This document shows, in pieces, positions 32,183 through 43,500 of a stretch of DNA of 64,000 bases (positions within the stretch are counted from its first letter, which is position 1; every line of letters starts with the position of its first letter). Location: contig JAEQBH010006860.1 in NCBI GenBank assembly GCA_016808115.1, positions 85,015 to 149,014 of the forward strand. The letters run 5' to 3'. The notes under the pieces were generated by a model. The model made no database searches and was not told where the DNA came from. It saw nothing but the letters and a program-made list of their open reading frames with translations. The DNA comes from Tetrastigma voinierianum (Eukaryota > Streptophyta > Magnoliopsida > Vitales > Vitaceae). Made by a program: the position numbers and the translations under genes.

Positions 32183-32650
32183 ATATGTGAGAGATTTTAG
32201 GATTTAAAATTTTGAAACACTTAACAAATTGATGGCACAATCTCACAAGAAAATCTTGTTAGCCATTGCCCACAATGAGGTACATATATCTTTAGTTTAT
32301 TTTATGATACATCTAATATTTATTTATTTATTAACAATAAAAAAAAGATACGTGAGAGAGATTTTAGATTTTAAAAATTTTGAACACTTACAAATTGACA
32401 AGGTCAATTCCTCACTTAGAGATCTTGTTAGCCATTATATTTTTAGTTTATTTAAGAGATACATCTAATTTATTTATTTATTAACAATAAAAAGATATGT
32501 GAGAGATTTTAGGATTTTAAAATTTTGAAACACTTCACAAATTGACAAGGTTAATCTCACAAGAGATCTTGTTAGCCATTGTCCCACAATGAGGTATATC
32601 TTTAGTTTATTTTAGGGATACATCTAGTTTATTTATTTATTATTATCCAT
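32183..32650 (+). repeat. three-copy tandem repeat, about 150-163 bp
   Basis: Units begin near 32183, 32346 and 32493, each with GTGAGAGATTTT(AGGAT), ATTTTGAA, ACTT-CACAAATTGACAAGG, ATCTTGTTAGCCATT and TTTAGTTTATTT. The middle copy is shortened by deletion. The units are AT-rich and noncoding. Confidence 0.85.
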
Positions 32651-33284
32651 GTTTATTTAAATATATATCAAAATGTATTTTTTTTTCTCTACAAAAAGTA
32701 AAATAGTTTTTCCGAGATGATTATACTAATTTGAATAAAATTAATATATTATTTAAATATAGAAAATTCGTGCATTTTTACCATTTAGTTAAACAAAGAT
32801 AAATATTTATAAGTTTATATTCATCATTTATTCATTCCTATTAGTTCTTTATACAACCAGTCTTCTTTAGATTTTACATGGGAGATGTATGTTTCAAAAG
32901 TTTATTTGAAAATAAAAGGAAGTAGGTAATAAAGAATTGTAATTGATCAGTTTCTACATTTGACCAAAATAATTGTCTTTGAGGAACCATTTCGTATTGC
33001 ACTCCAAGAGTTGGTATTTCACCCATTTGTAATACTTAGAATATGAATATAGTAAAGCTTGTGTAATTTGTCTTTGTATTAGGGTATTAGCCAAAATTTA
33101 TGTTATATTTTCTTATTGTAGGTCATATCATAGTGATGTGAACCATTTGGAGATAAATAAACATTTTAGCTAGAGTCATTTTTCCTGATTTTTCTCTATT
33201 TAGATTGATTTGGTGTGCTTCTTTTCTATACTTTCGTACTTTTCATTGAAATAAGCTTCATGGATATATTACTAGCTTATGTTG

Positions 33285-33321
<37 letters not shown>

Positions 33322-34509
33322 GAAATACTGATGATTTATATTCAGGGATACCTAGTTCATTAGAGTTGGGTTTGATCAAAAAATAGCTTGGGTAGGCATA
33401 TGATGAAATTTTGGGTCTTTGTCAGTTCCTCTAAGAGCATTTATATGTGTAGAAACATATAAATCAAAGACATAATCCTCCCATCCCATGACCAAGTGCA
33501 TTTCCTATGCCATTCTTACATACATACTTGTAAGTTACCCATTTATAATGATATTAAACATGTCATTTAGATACGTTAATTAGCACCCAGTGTATGATCT
33601 AATATAATATTATCTAGCATATGGACTTTTATATCCTATATGTTTAATTTGTATCTAATATTTCTTCAAATTGTATATGTGTCTCAAACAAAGAAGTATA
33701 CTTGAAGAAGATGAGAACTTAAATGTTATGTTATGCCTTTGAAGGTGGGCAAATGGTGAATGATACGAATGGGTCAATTGAATATAAGGGTGGACAAGTC
33801 ATTACACATTATTTGTTAATGTGAATATTTCATACTTAATAATTTGTTTCATTAGTTTGTGCTAAGTTAAGGGTTGAATCCAAATTCGTGAAATTGAACT
33901 ACATACAAATTTGATCCATCTTTAATGGTGTTGTTAAATGATGATGAAGAATTGATGAAGATGTCTCGTATTCAATGATATTATTTTCGTGCAGGTATCA
34001 TTTCGCCCATCACCTCCCGAGGACGCAAATGGTGTAAACCTACCTTCGAGGTATATTAAGCTAAACTCATCATTGTCATGGTATTGCCTATTTAATTTGT
34101 AAAATATATGTTCAAGAATAACTAAAGGTTTCCTGCTTGTCTTATTAATAGCTACTCCCACACCTATTTGGTCTGTAATTATGAACACGTTCATGGAAAT
34201 GAGGACTCCAAATCGCACTGTCAATGGATATTTCTAAGCAAATGGTCCAACAATAGAGTCTTATGGGTTGTCTAATAGAGGGAGTTGAAACAGCATGTGC
34301 CCTCAACGTAGTACCAGAGATTCTCAAATGCAATTATGGGTATGGACAAATGTTTCCAAATGTTTCCCGCATTTCCAACGTTTCACTTAATGTCTATATC
34401 GTAAGACTTTACTAATACAAAGAAATAGTTATAAGCACATTATCGTTATATGCACAAAGGACCAACTATCCTTGAAAATAACTTGTCGTGGTCGCAGATC
34501 GATGTTGTC
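32651..34509. other. noncoding AT-rich DNA with a TA microsatellite
   Basis: A (TA)n tract lies at about 33289-33318. The interval 33950-34400 is less AT-rich and may be decayed transposon sequence belonging to the MULE relic that follows, but I could not match it to a domain. Confidence 0.45.
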
Positions 34510-35490
34510 CAAGTGCACACATTCAACATAGCCACACACATGATGTGGTCGCCTCAACCAAAGAGTGAGATCTAATCGTGCCGCTGTGGTAATTGATGAG
34601 GTTATCTCGACCTAATTCCAGTACCAACCACTACAGCAACCTGTAAAGATTCACGCAGAACACAGAAACGAGACGACTATTACGGCTGAAAATCACATGT
34701 AGAGAAGGCTAAGGAGAGGGTCATATGGTCAACCCAAGAATTTACTATAAGTTGTTGCCTCTGATGTGCGAGCGAACAGTTTAGAGTATTCCGTGATCAC
34801 TGGCCGAGTTGACCTACTCAAGTGATGGTACCTTTGAACAACCGTCATTGCACATGATGTGTCCATGCTGGTTTTACTAAGTGTCTACCAATCATTGCCA
34901 TCAATCATCTCACATGAGTAACAATCCTATGGTGGTGCCTATTCTCGCTACATCCATGATGCCAATGACAACATGCTCTCCATTAGCTGCAGTGGAGTTA
35001 TGAGCCTGAGAATCATGATGGTTAGTCATGGTTCTTTGCAGAATTTAAAGAAAAAAATACTGGGAGTAGTTGAGGTTGTCATTATTATATCGAATGTGCA
35101 TCCCGGTCTTCTTCAGTGTACCTGAAATATTTGGGAGCGTAGAACCATGCCATTGTTATCGCCACTTGAAGGTATGGAACTTAATAGCTATTTTAATAAG
35201 CACACACAAAAGGGAACAAGGGGAAGGAATATGCACTTGAATGGTTAGATAAAATTGCCTATGCAAGGGTGGAGACTGATTATAATTATCACATGTTTGA
35301 ATTGTGAAAGTATAACGAATCATTGGCTACATGGATTGAGCAAAATGAACCCGAAAGACAATAATGCTCGAAATCTCAAGAAAAGATGGGACAAATGACT
35401 ACTAATCTCAATAGTCTTCGATGCTTGGTTAAGAAACGAACGACATCAATTCCACTCGTGAGCGCTCATTTTATCGAGCATATGACTAAG
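34510..35490 (+). mobile_element. decayed MULE transposase core
   Basis: Read across frames, the order of plant MULE transposase motifs is clear: HTHDVVAST; an EKAKERV stretch followed by YGQPK; KLLPLMCERTV (about 34730-34780); CLPIIAI where the first catalytic Asp should follow (about 34890, lost in a shift); YIHDANDNML; NHDGWSWFFAEFK-like; then IIISNVHPGLLQ, where relatives have ISDRHPGLL, so the second catalytic Asp is Asn; VPEIFGSVEPCHCYRHLK; and a single-frame stretch of 94 codons with two stops at 35209-35490 (GKEYALEWLDKIAYARVETD, TWIEQNEPER, MTTNLNSLRCL, HFIEHMTK). It stops abruptly where the gypsy LTR begins. This is an old inactive copy, distinct from the MULE at 20.2 kb. Confidence 0.82.
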
Positions 35491-36261
35491 TCAGTAATCA
35501 CTGGCCTGAAAATAGGCGCCGCAGGCCTACCACTCATTCAAAGGAGAGCAAGCCCATAAAAACACCTGCCTAGCGGCCGGCCCAAAATGAAAGCCTTGTC
35601 CACTCACCCTAAAGGCCAACACGATATGGATAATCAAGGCCTACATCCCGCAATCGACTAAATCTCACCAATAAGGGAAACAAGATAATTCTCAATAATA
35701 TATTATCCTACAAATCCAATCAAATCTCACCAATAAGGGAAACAGGATAATTCTCAACAATATATTATCCTGCAAATCCAATCAAATCTCACTAAAAAGG
35801 AAGGAGGATAATTCTCAATAAACTATTCCTTCAATATCTCTTTCTAAAATCCGATAAAGGCAATAAATATCACATCCAATGGGAAAGAATCCTTACTACC
35901 CTCAAATTGGGAATAATATACACTATAAATACAGGGCCACCCCAGCGGTGAAAGGTACGCACTCTTAGACGCATACTCATATGCAACACATTCGCCCTCT
36001 AAGTAGTCTCTCTTTTCTCTCAAGGAAGAATCTGACTTTGGCATCGGAGCGGCTACGGGCAAAGCCCTCGCCGACCCCCTTTTTTCCTCGATTTTTGCAA
36101 AGAAGTACTTCATCTGGGGCTCAAGAGATCAACAAGCAGGTCTATCCTACTCCTCACTCTGCATAATCCAAGAGCCTCGCATCCCAAACAAGAACAACCG
36201 GTCCAAATTTCGGGCCGACCCCACATGCTCCGTGTACCTCGCTCCATGAAAGCATCATCGC
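35491..36261 (+). mobile_element. Ty3/gypsy Tat-like 5' LTR
   Basis: The segment has the composition and word order of Tat/Ogre/Retand-type LTRs: CCTACATCCCGCAATCGACT, a series of AATCTCACCAATAAGGGAAA units, a TATAAAT box at 35924-35930, a CT-rich leader with CTCTCTTTTCTCTC, then TCTGACTTTGGCATCGGAG. It ends just before the primer-binding site. The exact 5' terminus is uncertain because no TG start or target duplication could be verified; it seems to have inserted at or near the end of the MULE relic. Confidence 0.65.
35661..35846 (+). repeat. three 62-bp tandem units in the gypsy LTR
   Basis: AATCTCAC begins at 35661, 35723 and 35785. Each unit continues with AAGGGAAACA-GATAATTCTCAA and TATTATCCT-CAAATCCAATC. 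The last unit is diverged. Confidence 0.85.
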
Positions 36262-36282
36262 TGGCGCCGTCCTCTGTGGGAA
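36262..36282 (+). promoter_or_regulatory. gypsy primer-binding site
   Basis: TGGCGCCGTC followed by CTGTGGGAA after a short insertion. This is close to the usual Tat-lineage site TGGCGCCGTCTGTGGGAA, which pairs with the 3' end of a tRNA (tRNA-Arg is reported for Ogre-like elements). Recognised from memory. Confidence 0.7.
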
Positions 36283-36840
36283 CCACAGTTCTCGACAAAT
36301 ATAACTGATTTCGCCATTGATGGTAACAACAAGGAACACAAGGAGCAACGCCTAATCCGCCTGCTGATGCAGTGAGACCAACCAAGCAACGTTGCATACC
36401 CTACCAATTCGTCATTAGGAAACAATGCAAGTTAACACGACCCAGGTGGAGGCGCTCCGCCACCGACCGACGCCCGACAGAGGAGTTGTGTTCAACTTAC
36501 CGTGCATGCAACGCCAATAGAGACACGACGAAGTTCGTGAAGGTCACAACTTCCCCTCCTCATGATGGCAACACAAACTCCTACAATGTAGAGTCCAACA
36601 AAACCGAATCCATCTTCAGTGGATCCCTGGGCAAGACGATCAAACTCGAGGTTCATCTCATGCAGATTTCGCTACGCACCAAAAGAGGCGTATCCAAAGT
36701 ATAAACTCCATAGCAATGAAGCCGTCATTTATAAGAAGGCCAAAGCACTCCTAAATTCACAAGAACGCTCAAAAATTCCTCCGCCAATCAGCATTAAAGA
36801 CGCCCCAGACCTTCCAAAAAGCCTGTCTAACGGCCACGCC
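36283..36840 (+). mobile_element. 5' internal region of the Tat-like element
   Basis: Follows the primer-binding site. Short open stretches such as MQVNTTQVEALRHRPTPDR (about 36424) look like the start of a gag leader but no gag domain, protease or RT follows. Sequence complexity drops sharply at about 36840, where the GC-rich repeat field starts. The element is therefore cut or interrupted within its 5' region. Confidence 0.5.
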
Positions 36841-37485
36841 TGCCCTCGTGAGCCGACCAGCCCAGCCACACTGCCACTGGCCACTACGCCGCCTGAGCCA
36901 CGCTGCCCACCTTGACGAGCTCACCTACTCCACACACAGCCACGCCCTCAGAGTCGACCAAACAGTTGATATTGCCACTCCCCTACCCTCGTCGCCGGAG
37001 CCACGCCGCCCACTTCGACGAGTACTCACCCACCCACACACAGCCACGCCGCCCTCGGTGGAGTCGACCTCCAGCCAGCCACTGCCACCGCCACAACGCC
37101 GGAGCCACGCCGCCCACCTTGACGAGCCCACTCCACTCCACACGTGCCACTCACTCATCGAGTCGACCGTACCATGCCACTGCCACTGGCCTCAAGGTCC
37201 TGAAACACGCCGTCTCACTTCGACGAGCCCACCCACTCCACACAGCCACTCGCCGCCCCCGTGAGCCGACCAGCCCAGCCACACTGCCACCGTCCGCCGC
37301 CCTAGAGCCACCGCCTCACCCGACGAGCCCCACCCACCCACACAAAGCCACGCCTCACCCAGCCCACTCCAAATCCTCAGCCACATCACACCGCCGCGCT
37401 CACGCGCCCCTGAGCCACCGCCGCTCACCCTCGACCCCAGCTCCCACCTACTCCACACAAAGCCACGCCGCTCGGGGAGTTAGAC
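36841..37485 (+). repeat. about 100-bp tandem units, both family cores present
   Basis: Units start at GAGCCACGCCGCCCAC-like words near 36895, 36998, 37102, 37202, 37315 and 37412 (spacing 97-113 bp). Each carries GACGAGC, a CACTCCACACA-AGCCACGCC stretch, GTCGACC and GCCAGCCACTGCCAC. GACGAGC is the core of the repeat at 37.8-40.5 kb; CGCCAC/TGCCAC is the core of the repeat at 40.5-64 kb. Open frames through this block are not considered genes. Confidence 0.85.
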
Positions 37486-37790
37486 TGGGCCAGTTACATT
37501 GCCACTCTGGCCACATAACGCCACTTCGCTACATCGCCACTCGGGCTACATCGCACCCGCCAACGCCACTCGGCTGAATCGCCACCGGCCGTATCGGGCC
37601 GCCACTCGCCACCGCCACTCGCCCAATCGCCACTGGCTACAACGCCACGGCTTCACCGCCACGCCTAACGCCACGGCCATCGCCACGGCTTAATCGCACT
37701 CTACTAATCGCCACTCTACTAATCGCCCACTCTACACATCACAATTCTGCCATCGCCCACTGACTGAACGCCACTAAGGTCACAACGCCG
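37486..37790 (+). repeat. short block of the 16-bp CGCCACTC family
   Basis: Units such as GGGCTACATCGCCACTC and CGGCTGAATCGCCAC recur about every 15-17 bp. It is the same family as the main array from 40.5 kb, separated from it by 2.7 kb of the GACGAGC family. Confidence 0.85.
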
Positions 37791-38430
37791 TGATCATTCG
37801 ACTGCCCGCCGACTCCCAGCTCGATCGGCCCACACAGCCGGCGCCGTGACTCCGCATGCACTCCGGCTCCTTCTACCATTCATTCGACGGCGGCCTCGCC
37901 CCTCAACTCGTAATGACGAGCCCCTACTATTCTCACAAATGACGGTTTTCTCCTTCGCGCACCCATACGTGTCTTGCTCCTTCCTACAATTCATATCGAC
38001 AAGGCCCTCCCTCAACCTCGCATGGATCTGAGCTCCCCTACTATCACTGCCGAGCCCCTTCCTCGCGCCCGCATGCACGGGCCCTTCGCATAATTCATAT
38101 TGACGGTGGCTCATCCCTCAACCTGTACTTGACGAGCCTCACACATACAGAATGGACGAGCCCTTCTCACGCACTCCATACTGCATCTGCCCAATTCCGC
38201 ATAATCTATATTGACGAGGCTCCGGGTCCTCAACCTCGCGATGGATCTGTTCCTACTACTCATACTGACAAGCCCCTTCCATTTGACTCCAAACGCATCG
38301 GGCCCTTCCTAATACTCATTTTACATCGACGAGTTTCTTCCCAACAAATTCCACTCGACGAGCGCCCACATTCACACCCGACGAGCTCCACACGCCCACC
38401 GACGAGCTCCCTTCCCAGCCTCTACTTTGA
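37791..38430 (+). repeat. GACGAGC family, long-period part
   Basis: Repeated words: TTCATATTGACGAGG-like, CTCAACCTCGCATGGATCTG-like, CTACTATTCTCA and GACGAGCCCCTTCC, recurring about every 100-110 bp (for example CTCAACCTCGCATGGATCTG near 38013, CTCAACCTCGCGATGGATCT near 38232). A similar arrangement with CCTTCCCTCGAGATATGG returns at 40.0-40.5 kb, at the other end of this block, so the ~77-bp arrangement is flanked by it on both sides. Confidence 0.75.
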
Positions 38431-40000
38431 CAGTCTCTATTATTTACATGGACGAGCTCTACAATGCTCTTACCCGACGAGCTCCTCCTAACAAAATTTA
38501 TCCGACGAGCTCCCATATTTCATACGGACGGAAGCCTTACAACGCCTACCCTCGACGAGCTCCTCCAAATGCACTCCACTTTGACGAGCTCCTATTATTT
38601 ACATGGCGAGCTCTTACAACAAATTTCCAATCGACTTAGCTCCCTCCCCAACAAATCTATCCGATTTAGGCTCCTATTATTTGCATGGGCGAGCTCTACA
38701 ACAACCCACTCCGACGAGCTCCTCCCAACAGCCTTATCCCGACGAGCTCCACATTTACATGGGCTAGCCCCATACCACCCACCCGACGAGCCCTCCCCAC
38801 GCCTGGTCCACTCCAGCCCCATGTACATGGACGAGCTCTGCCACCGCTTCACCCGACGAGCCCTCCAAACATCCCCACTGACGAGCTCCCATATTTACAT
38901 GCATCAGTCTACACTCACCCCACTTAGCTCCAAATGTGCCCACTCTGATTTGCTCCAGAGCCACATGAACAGCTCCACGCCCCATGCCCACTGCTCCCTC
39001 CCACTGTGTCCCCAGGTCCTACCAGTCCCAGCACACTGTGTACTGGATCGAGCTCTTACAATGGGCCACCCTGACGAGCTCCCTCCAAACACTCTACTTG
39101 ACGAGTCTCTATTATTTACATGGACGAGCTCTTGCCACGCCCCACCGGACGAGTCCCCAATAGACGCCCATCCGACGAGCTCCTCATATTTACACGGACG
39201 AGCCTCATAACATTTCCACCGACGAGCCCTCCAAATACCTACTCGACGAGCTCCCATTTACATACGGGCGGTAGCTCTTACAACAGCTCACCCGACGAGC
39301 TCCTCCCAATGTTCCCATCCGACGAGTCTCTATTATTTGCACTTGGACTTGAGCCTCCAGCTAACGCTTCACCTCGACGATTCCCTCCCAACAAATCCCA
39401 TTTGATCTAGCCCCACATTCACGGATCTAGCCTACAACAAATTTCCACCCGACAGCCCTCCCAACAAATTCCATCCTGACGAGCCCTATTATTTACACTG
39501 ACGAGCTCTGCCAACAAATTTCACCCGACGAGCCCTCCTAAATGTACCTTACTTGACGAGCTCCCATTTTACACGTGGCGAGCTCTACAACAATCCACCC
39601 GATCTAGCTCCTCCCAACAACTCTATCCCGACGAGCCCTATTATCTCTTACATGGGCGAGCTCTACACAAACCCACCCGACGAGCTCCTCTCAACAAATT
39701 CTATCCGACGCAGCCCTAGACATTTACATACTGGCCAGCCTCTGCTAACAGCTTCATCCGACGAGCCCTCCCAACAGCTTTATCTGAAGAGCTCCTATTA
39801 TTTACATGGGCAGCCGTTACAACAACTTACCCTCGACGAGCTCTTCCAAACGGCTCTACCTGACGAGCCCCTATTATTTACATGGACTAGCCCTCGCAAA
39901 TACTCACCCGACGAGCCTCCCAATGGCCCCACTCCGACGAGCTCCTCCAAACAACTCCTATTGACTAAATTCCCTTCACTCCGCACACGACGCACTGGCT
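38431..40000 (+). repeat. GACGAGCTC family: ~26-bp subunits in ~77-bp repeats
   Basis: ACGAGCTC (or a near variant) recurs about every 25-27 bp. Every third subunit carries TATTATTTACATGG; this word lies near 38438, 38594, 38674, 38754, 38822, 39110, 39186, 39254, 39330, 39487, 39566, 39641, 39719, 39797 and 39872, i.e. at about 68-80 bp or multiples. The other two subunits are of the types TCTACAACAA-CCCACCCG and TCCTCCCAACAA-TTATCCG. This is a three-subunit higher-order repeat. SacI sites (GAGCTC) are dense. Confidence 0.88.
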
Positions 40001-40505
40001 CCTCCTACAAATCCTATTGACGAAGCCTTCCCTCGAGATATGGACGAGTTCCCACTGAGCTCACTGACGAGCCCTTCACCGTACCTCAAATAGATGGGGT
40101 CTCTTCCTACTATTTTCACGACGAGCTCTTCCCATCACCAACATGAGCAGCTCCCACTACGCATTCCCCGACAAGCCCTTCACCATATCGACGACGGGCT
40201 CCATCTACAATCCATATTGATCTAATCCTTCCTCGATATGGACGGCAGTTCCCACCTGCTCTCACTCTCGACTAGCCCCTTCACCGCCCTTCGCATGGAC
40301 TCGGCTCCTCGCTTACTATTTCCATCGAGAGCTCTTCCCATCACTAACATGGTGAGTCTACTACGTGATTTTGATGAGCCTTCACCAACAATTCCCAATA
40401 ACGAGCTCTTCCCAAGTTCGCACTGACGAGCTCTTCCCATCAATACACATGGACGAGCTCTACTCAACCTGCTCACTCTTGATCGAGCCTGCCTACTCCA
40501 GTGTG
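40001..40505 (+). repeat. GACGAGC family, right flank
   Basis: Longer, more diverged units with GACGAGCTCTTCCCATCA-CAACATG, CCTTCCCTCGA-ATATGGAC and TACTATTTTCACGACGAG. The family ends near 40490-40505, where CGCCAC-type monomers take over within a few tens of bases. Confidence 0.75.
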
Positions 40506-43500
40506 TCACGCCACCCGAGGAGTCGCACGCCTTCGCCTCAATAGTCACTCTACCACTCCGCCACTGCCACACGCCACTCGGCCACCGCTAACCCGGCCAA
40601 TCGCCACTCCTACTACACCCCGCCTCACTCGCTCACCGCCACCTCCGGCTCAACCCGCCACTCTGGCTACACCGCCACCGGCCACCCGCCACTCACACAT
40701 CGCCACCCGGCTCCACCGCCACTCGGGGCCCACCGCCCGGGCCCAATCGCTCACCGGGCCACATCGCTCACCGACCGCCAACGCCACTCCGCCACCGCCA
40801 ATAGGCTCACCGCCACTGGCCACCGCCACTCAGCTACAATCGCCACTCGGCATCGCACTCGGCTCAATCGCCCACTCTACCACCCGGCCCTCGGCTACAT
40901 CGCACGGCCACCGCTACCCACACCGCCCACCGGCCACAGGCCACTCGGGCCACCGCCACTGGCCATGGTCGCCCACTGGCCAATCGCCACGGCCAATCGC
41001 CCACTGGGCACCGCCACTCGGGCCACCGCACTGGCCACCGCCCACTCGGGCTGGGACCGCCACTCACAGGCCATCGCCACTCCTGGCCAATCGCCACCGG
41101 CCCAATCGCCACTTCACACACGCTCACCGCCAACGCCACTCTGGCCACCCGCCACTGGCCACATCGCCACTCCCGCTCAATCGCCACTCGCAGCCAACCC
41201 ACTGGCCACCTCACCACTCGGCCATGGTCGCCACGCCCAATCGCCACTGACTAATCGCCACTCGGGTTACATCGCCACTGCTCAATCGCACCGGCCAATC
41301 GCCACCGGGCCACATCGCCACTGGCCATCGCCACCGCTCAATCGCCACTCCTGGCCAATCGCCACGGCCACCGCCACTTCGGCCACTGGCCAATCGCCAC
41401 TCGCTACTAACGCTCACTGGCTCATCGCCACGCCAAGCGACCGCCACTCGGCTAATCGCTACTCGGCTGGGCTAACGCAATCCCGCTCACCGGCCACTCC
41501 TGGCTACACCGCCACTCCGGCCACATCGCCACTCTGGGCTCAATCGCCACTCGACCCCATCGGACCCCCACTACACGCCACTCAGGCTCACCGCCACCCT
41601 GGCCTACAACGCCCACTTCGCCAACCGCCACTCTGGCCACGCCACTCGGCTCAATCCCCACCGCTGGCAACGCCACTCTACCACCGCCACTCGCTACAAC
41701 GCTCACGGCCATCCGCCACTCTGGCCAATCGCCACTCGCTCAATCGCCACTGGCCATAACGCTCACTTCGGCCCACCGGCCACTGGCCATACCGGCCACC
41801 GGGCTGCACGCTACCGCGGCTCAATCGCCACCCGCGGCCACCGGACCCTCACTACACGCGACTCCGACCCAATCGCACTGCTATGCGCCACTCGGCTCAC
41901 CGCCACTCGCGCACATCGCTACTCCTGGCTTCACCGCCACTTCTGGCCAATCGCCACTGGCCAACGCCCACTCCGGCCAATCGCCACTCTGGCCGCCATT
42001 CCCAATCGCCACCGGGCTACAACGCCACCCGGCCATCGCTACCGGCTACATCGCCACTGGCCAATCGCCACTCGCTACAACGCCATTCGCCCACCGCCAC
42101 TGCTATCGCCACGGCCACCGCCACGGCCAATCGCCATCGGCCAATCGCCACTGGCCACCGCCACTGCTCAATCGCCACTCCTGGCCACAACGCCACCCTA
42201 CCAATCGCCACCCTCCGGCCAATCGGCCACTCACACACCGCCACCCGGCCAATCGCCACCGCTACCCGCCACCGGCCAATCGCCACTGGCCAATCGCCAC
42301 TCGCCACCGCCACCGGGCTCAATCGCCATCGGGCTACAACGCCACTCGCTCATCACGGCCACCGCCACTGGCCACACCGCCACTCCTGGCCACCACACTC
42401 CCAGCCACTCCGCTACTCTGGCCAATCGCCACTCGGCCAATCTCCACCGGGCCTACATCGCCACCGGGCCTCAATCGGCCACCGGCCAACGCCACCCGGC
42501 CACCGCACTGGGCTCCAACCGCCACCGGGCCACAACCGCCCACCCTGGCCACACCCCACCGGCCACCTCGCCACCCGCCAATCGCTACCTCATCAATCCC
42601 CACTCTAGCTACATCACCACTTCCTACTACAATCGCCACTGGCATAACGCCCACTCGGGCCTCAATCGCCACTCACCATCGCCACTGGCCAATCGCACCC
42701 TGGCCAATCGCCACTCTGGCCACAACGCCACTCTGGCCAACCGCCACGGCCACATCACCACCGGGCTCACCCGCCACGGCTGCTGGTCGCCACTGGCCAA
42801 TCGCCACTGCGGCTACAACGCCACACTCCGGGCCAACCGAGCCACTCGACCACCGCCCCCCCGGCTGGGCACCGCGCCACCCGGGCCCGACCGCCACTCG
42901 GGCTACAACGCCCACTCGCCACCGGGCCACTTCTGGCCACACCCGCCACACCGCCACTGCACACCGCCACTCCCGGGCCACCCGCCACCCATGACCACCA
43001 CTGGGCTACAACGCCCACTGGCCACTCGCCATCTGCTCATCGCCACTTGGCTCCACCGCCACTCCCGGCCACACCGCCACTCGGCCCAACCGCCACCTCC
43101 GGCCATCACCACCGCTCAACCCGCCACCTGGCCATAGCTAACGCCTACTCCTACCACCGCCCACTGGCCAATGCCACACCCACCAACCGCCACCGACCAA
43201 TCGGGCCTCGGCCACATCGCCACTTCTGGCCAACCACACGGCTACAACCACTCCGGCTCAATCGCTCACTCGCCTCACAGCCCTCGGCCATAGGTCGCAT
43301 TCCTACTCAATCGCTCACTCCTACCAACCCGCCCACTCCCCATGACCCCACCACTCTACTACAACGCCCACCTCCGGGCTCCTCAATCGCCCACTCCGGC
43401 CCAACCCGCCACCGGCCAACGCCCACCAGGGCCTCAACTCCACTAGGCCCATCAGCCCCTACCACATCGCCCACCCACGACCGCCACCCGCCAATCGCCC

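Noticed and set aside
33934..34224. Minus-strand 96-codon open frame
   Set aside because: No motif recognised; located in decayed repetitive DNA next to the MULE relic and not supported by splice sites or similarity.
36848..37577. Overlapping Pro/His/Thr-rich open frames in the 100-bp repeat block
   Set aside because: Two overlapping frames are open at once over repeated, biased sequence with no consistent codon use; composition explains them.
38464..40020. Open frames with repeated DELLP / TSSYYLHGR peptides
   Set aside because: They follow the 26- and 77-bp repeat of the GACGAGCTC family and shift frame with unit length. No start context, splice sites or domain support them.
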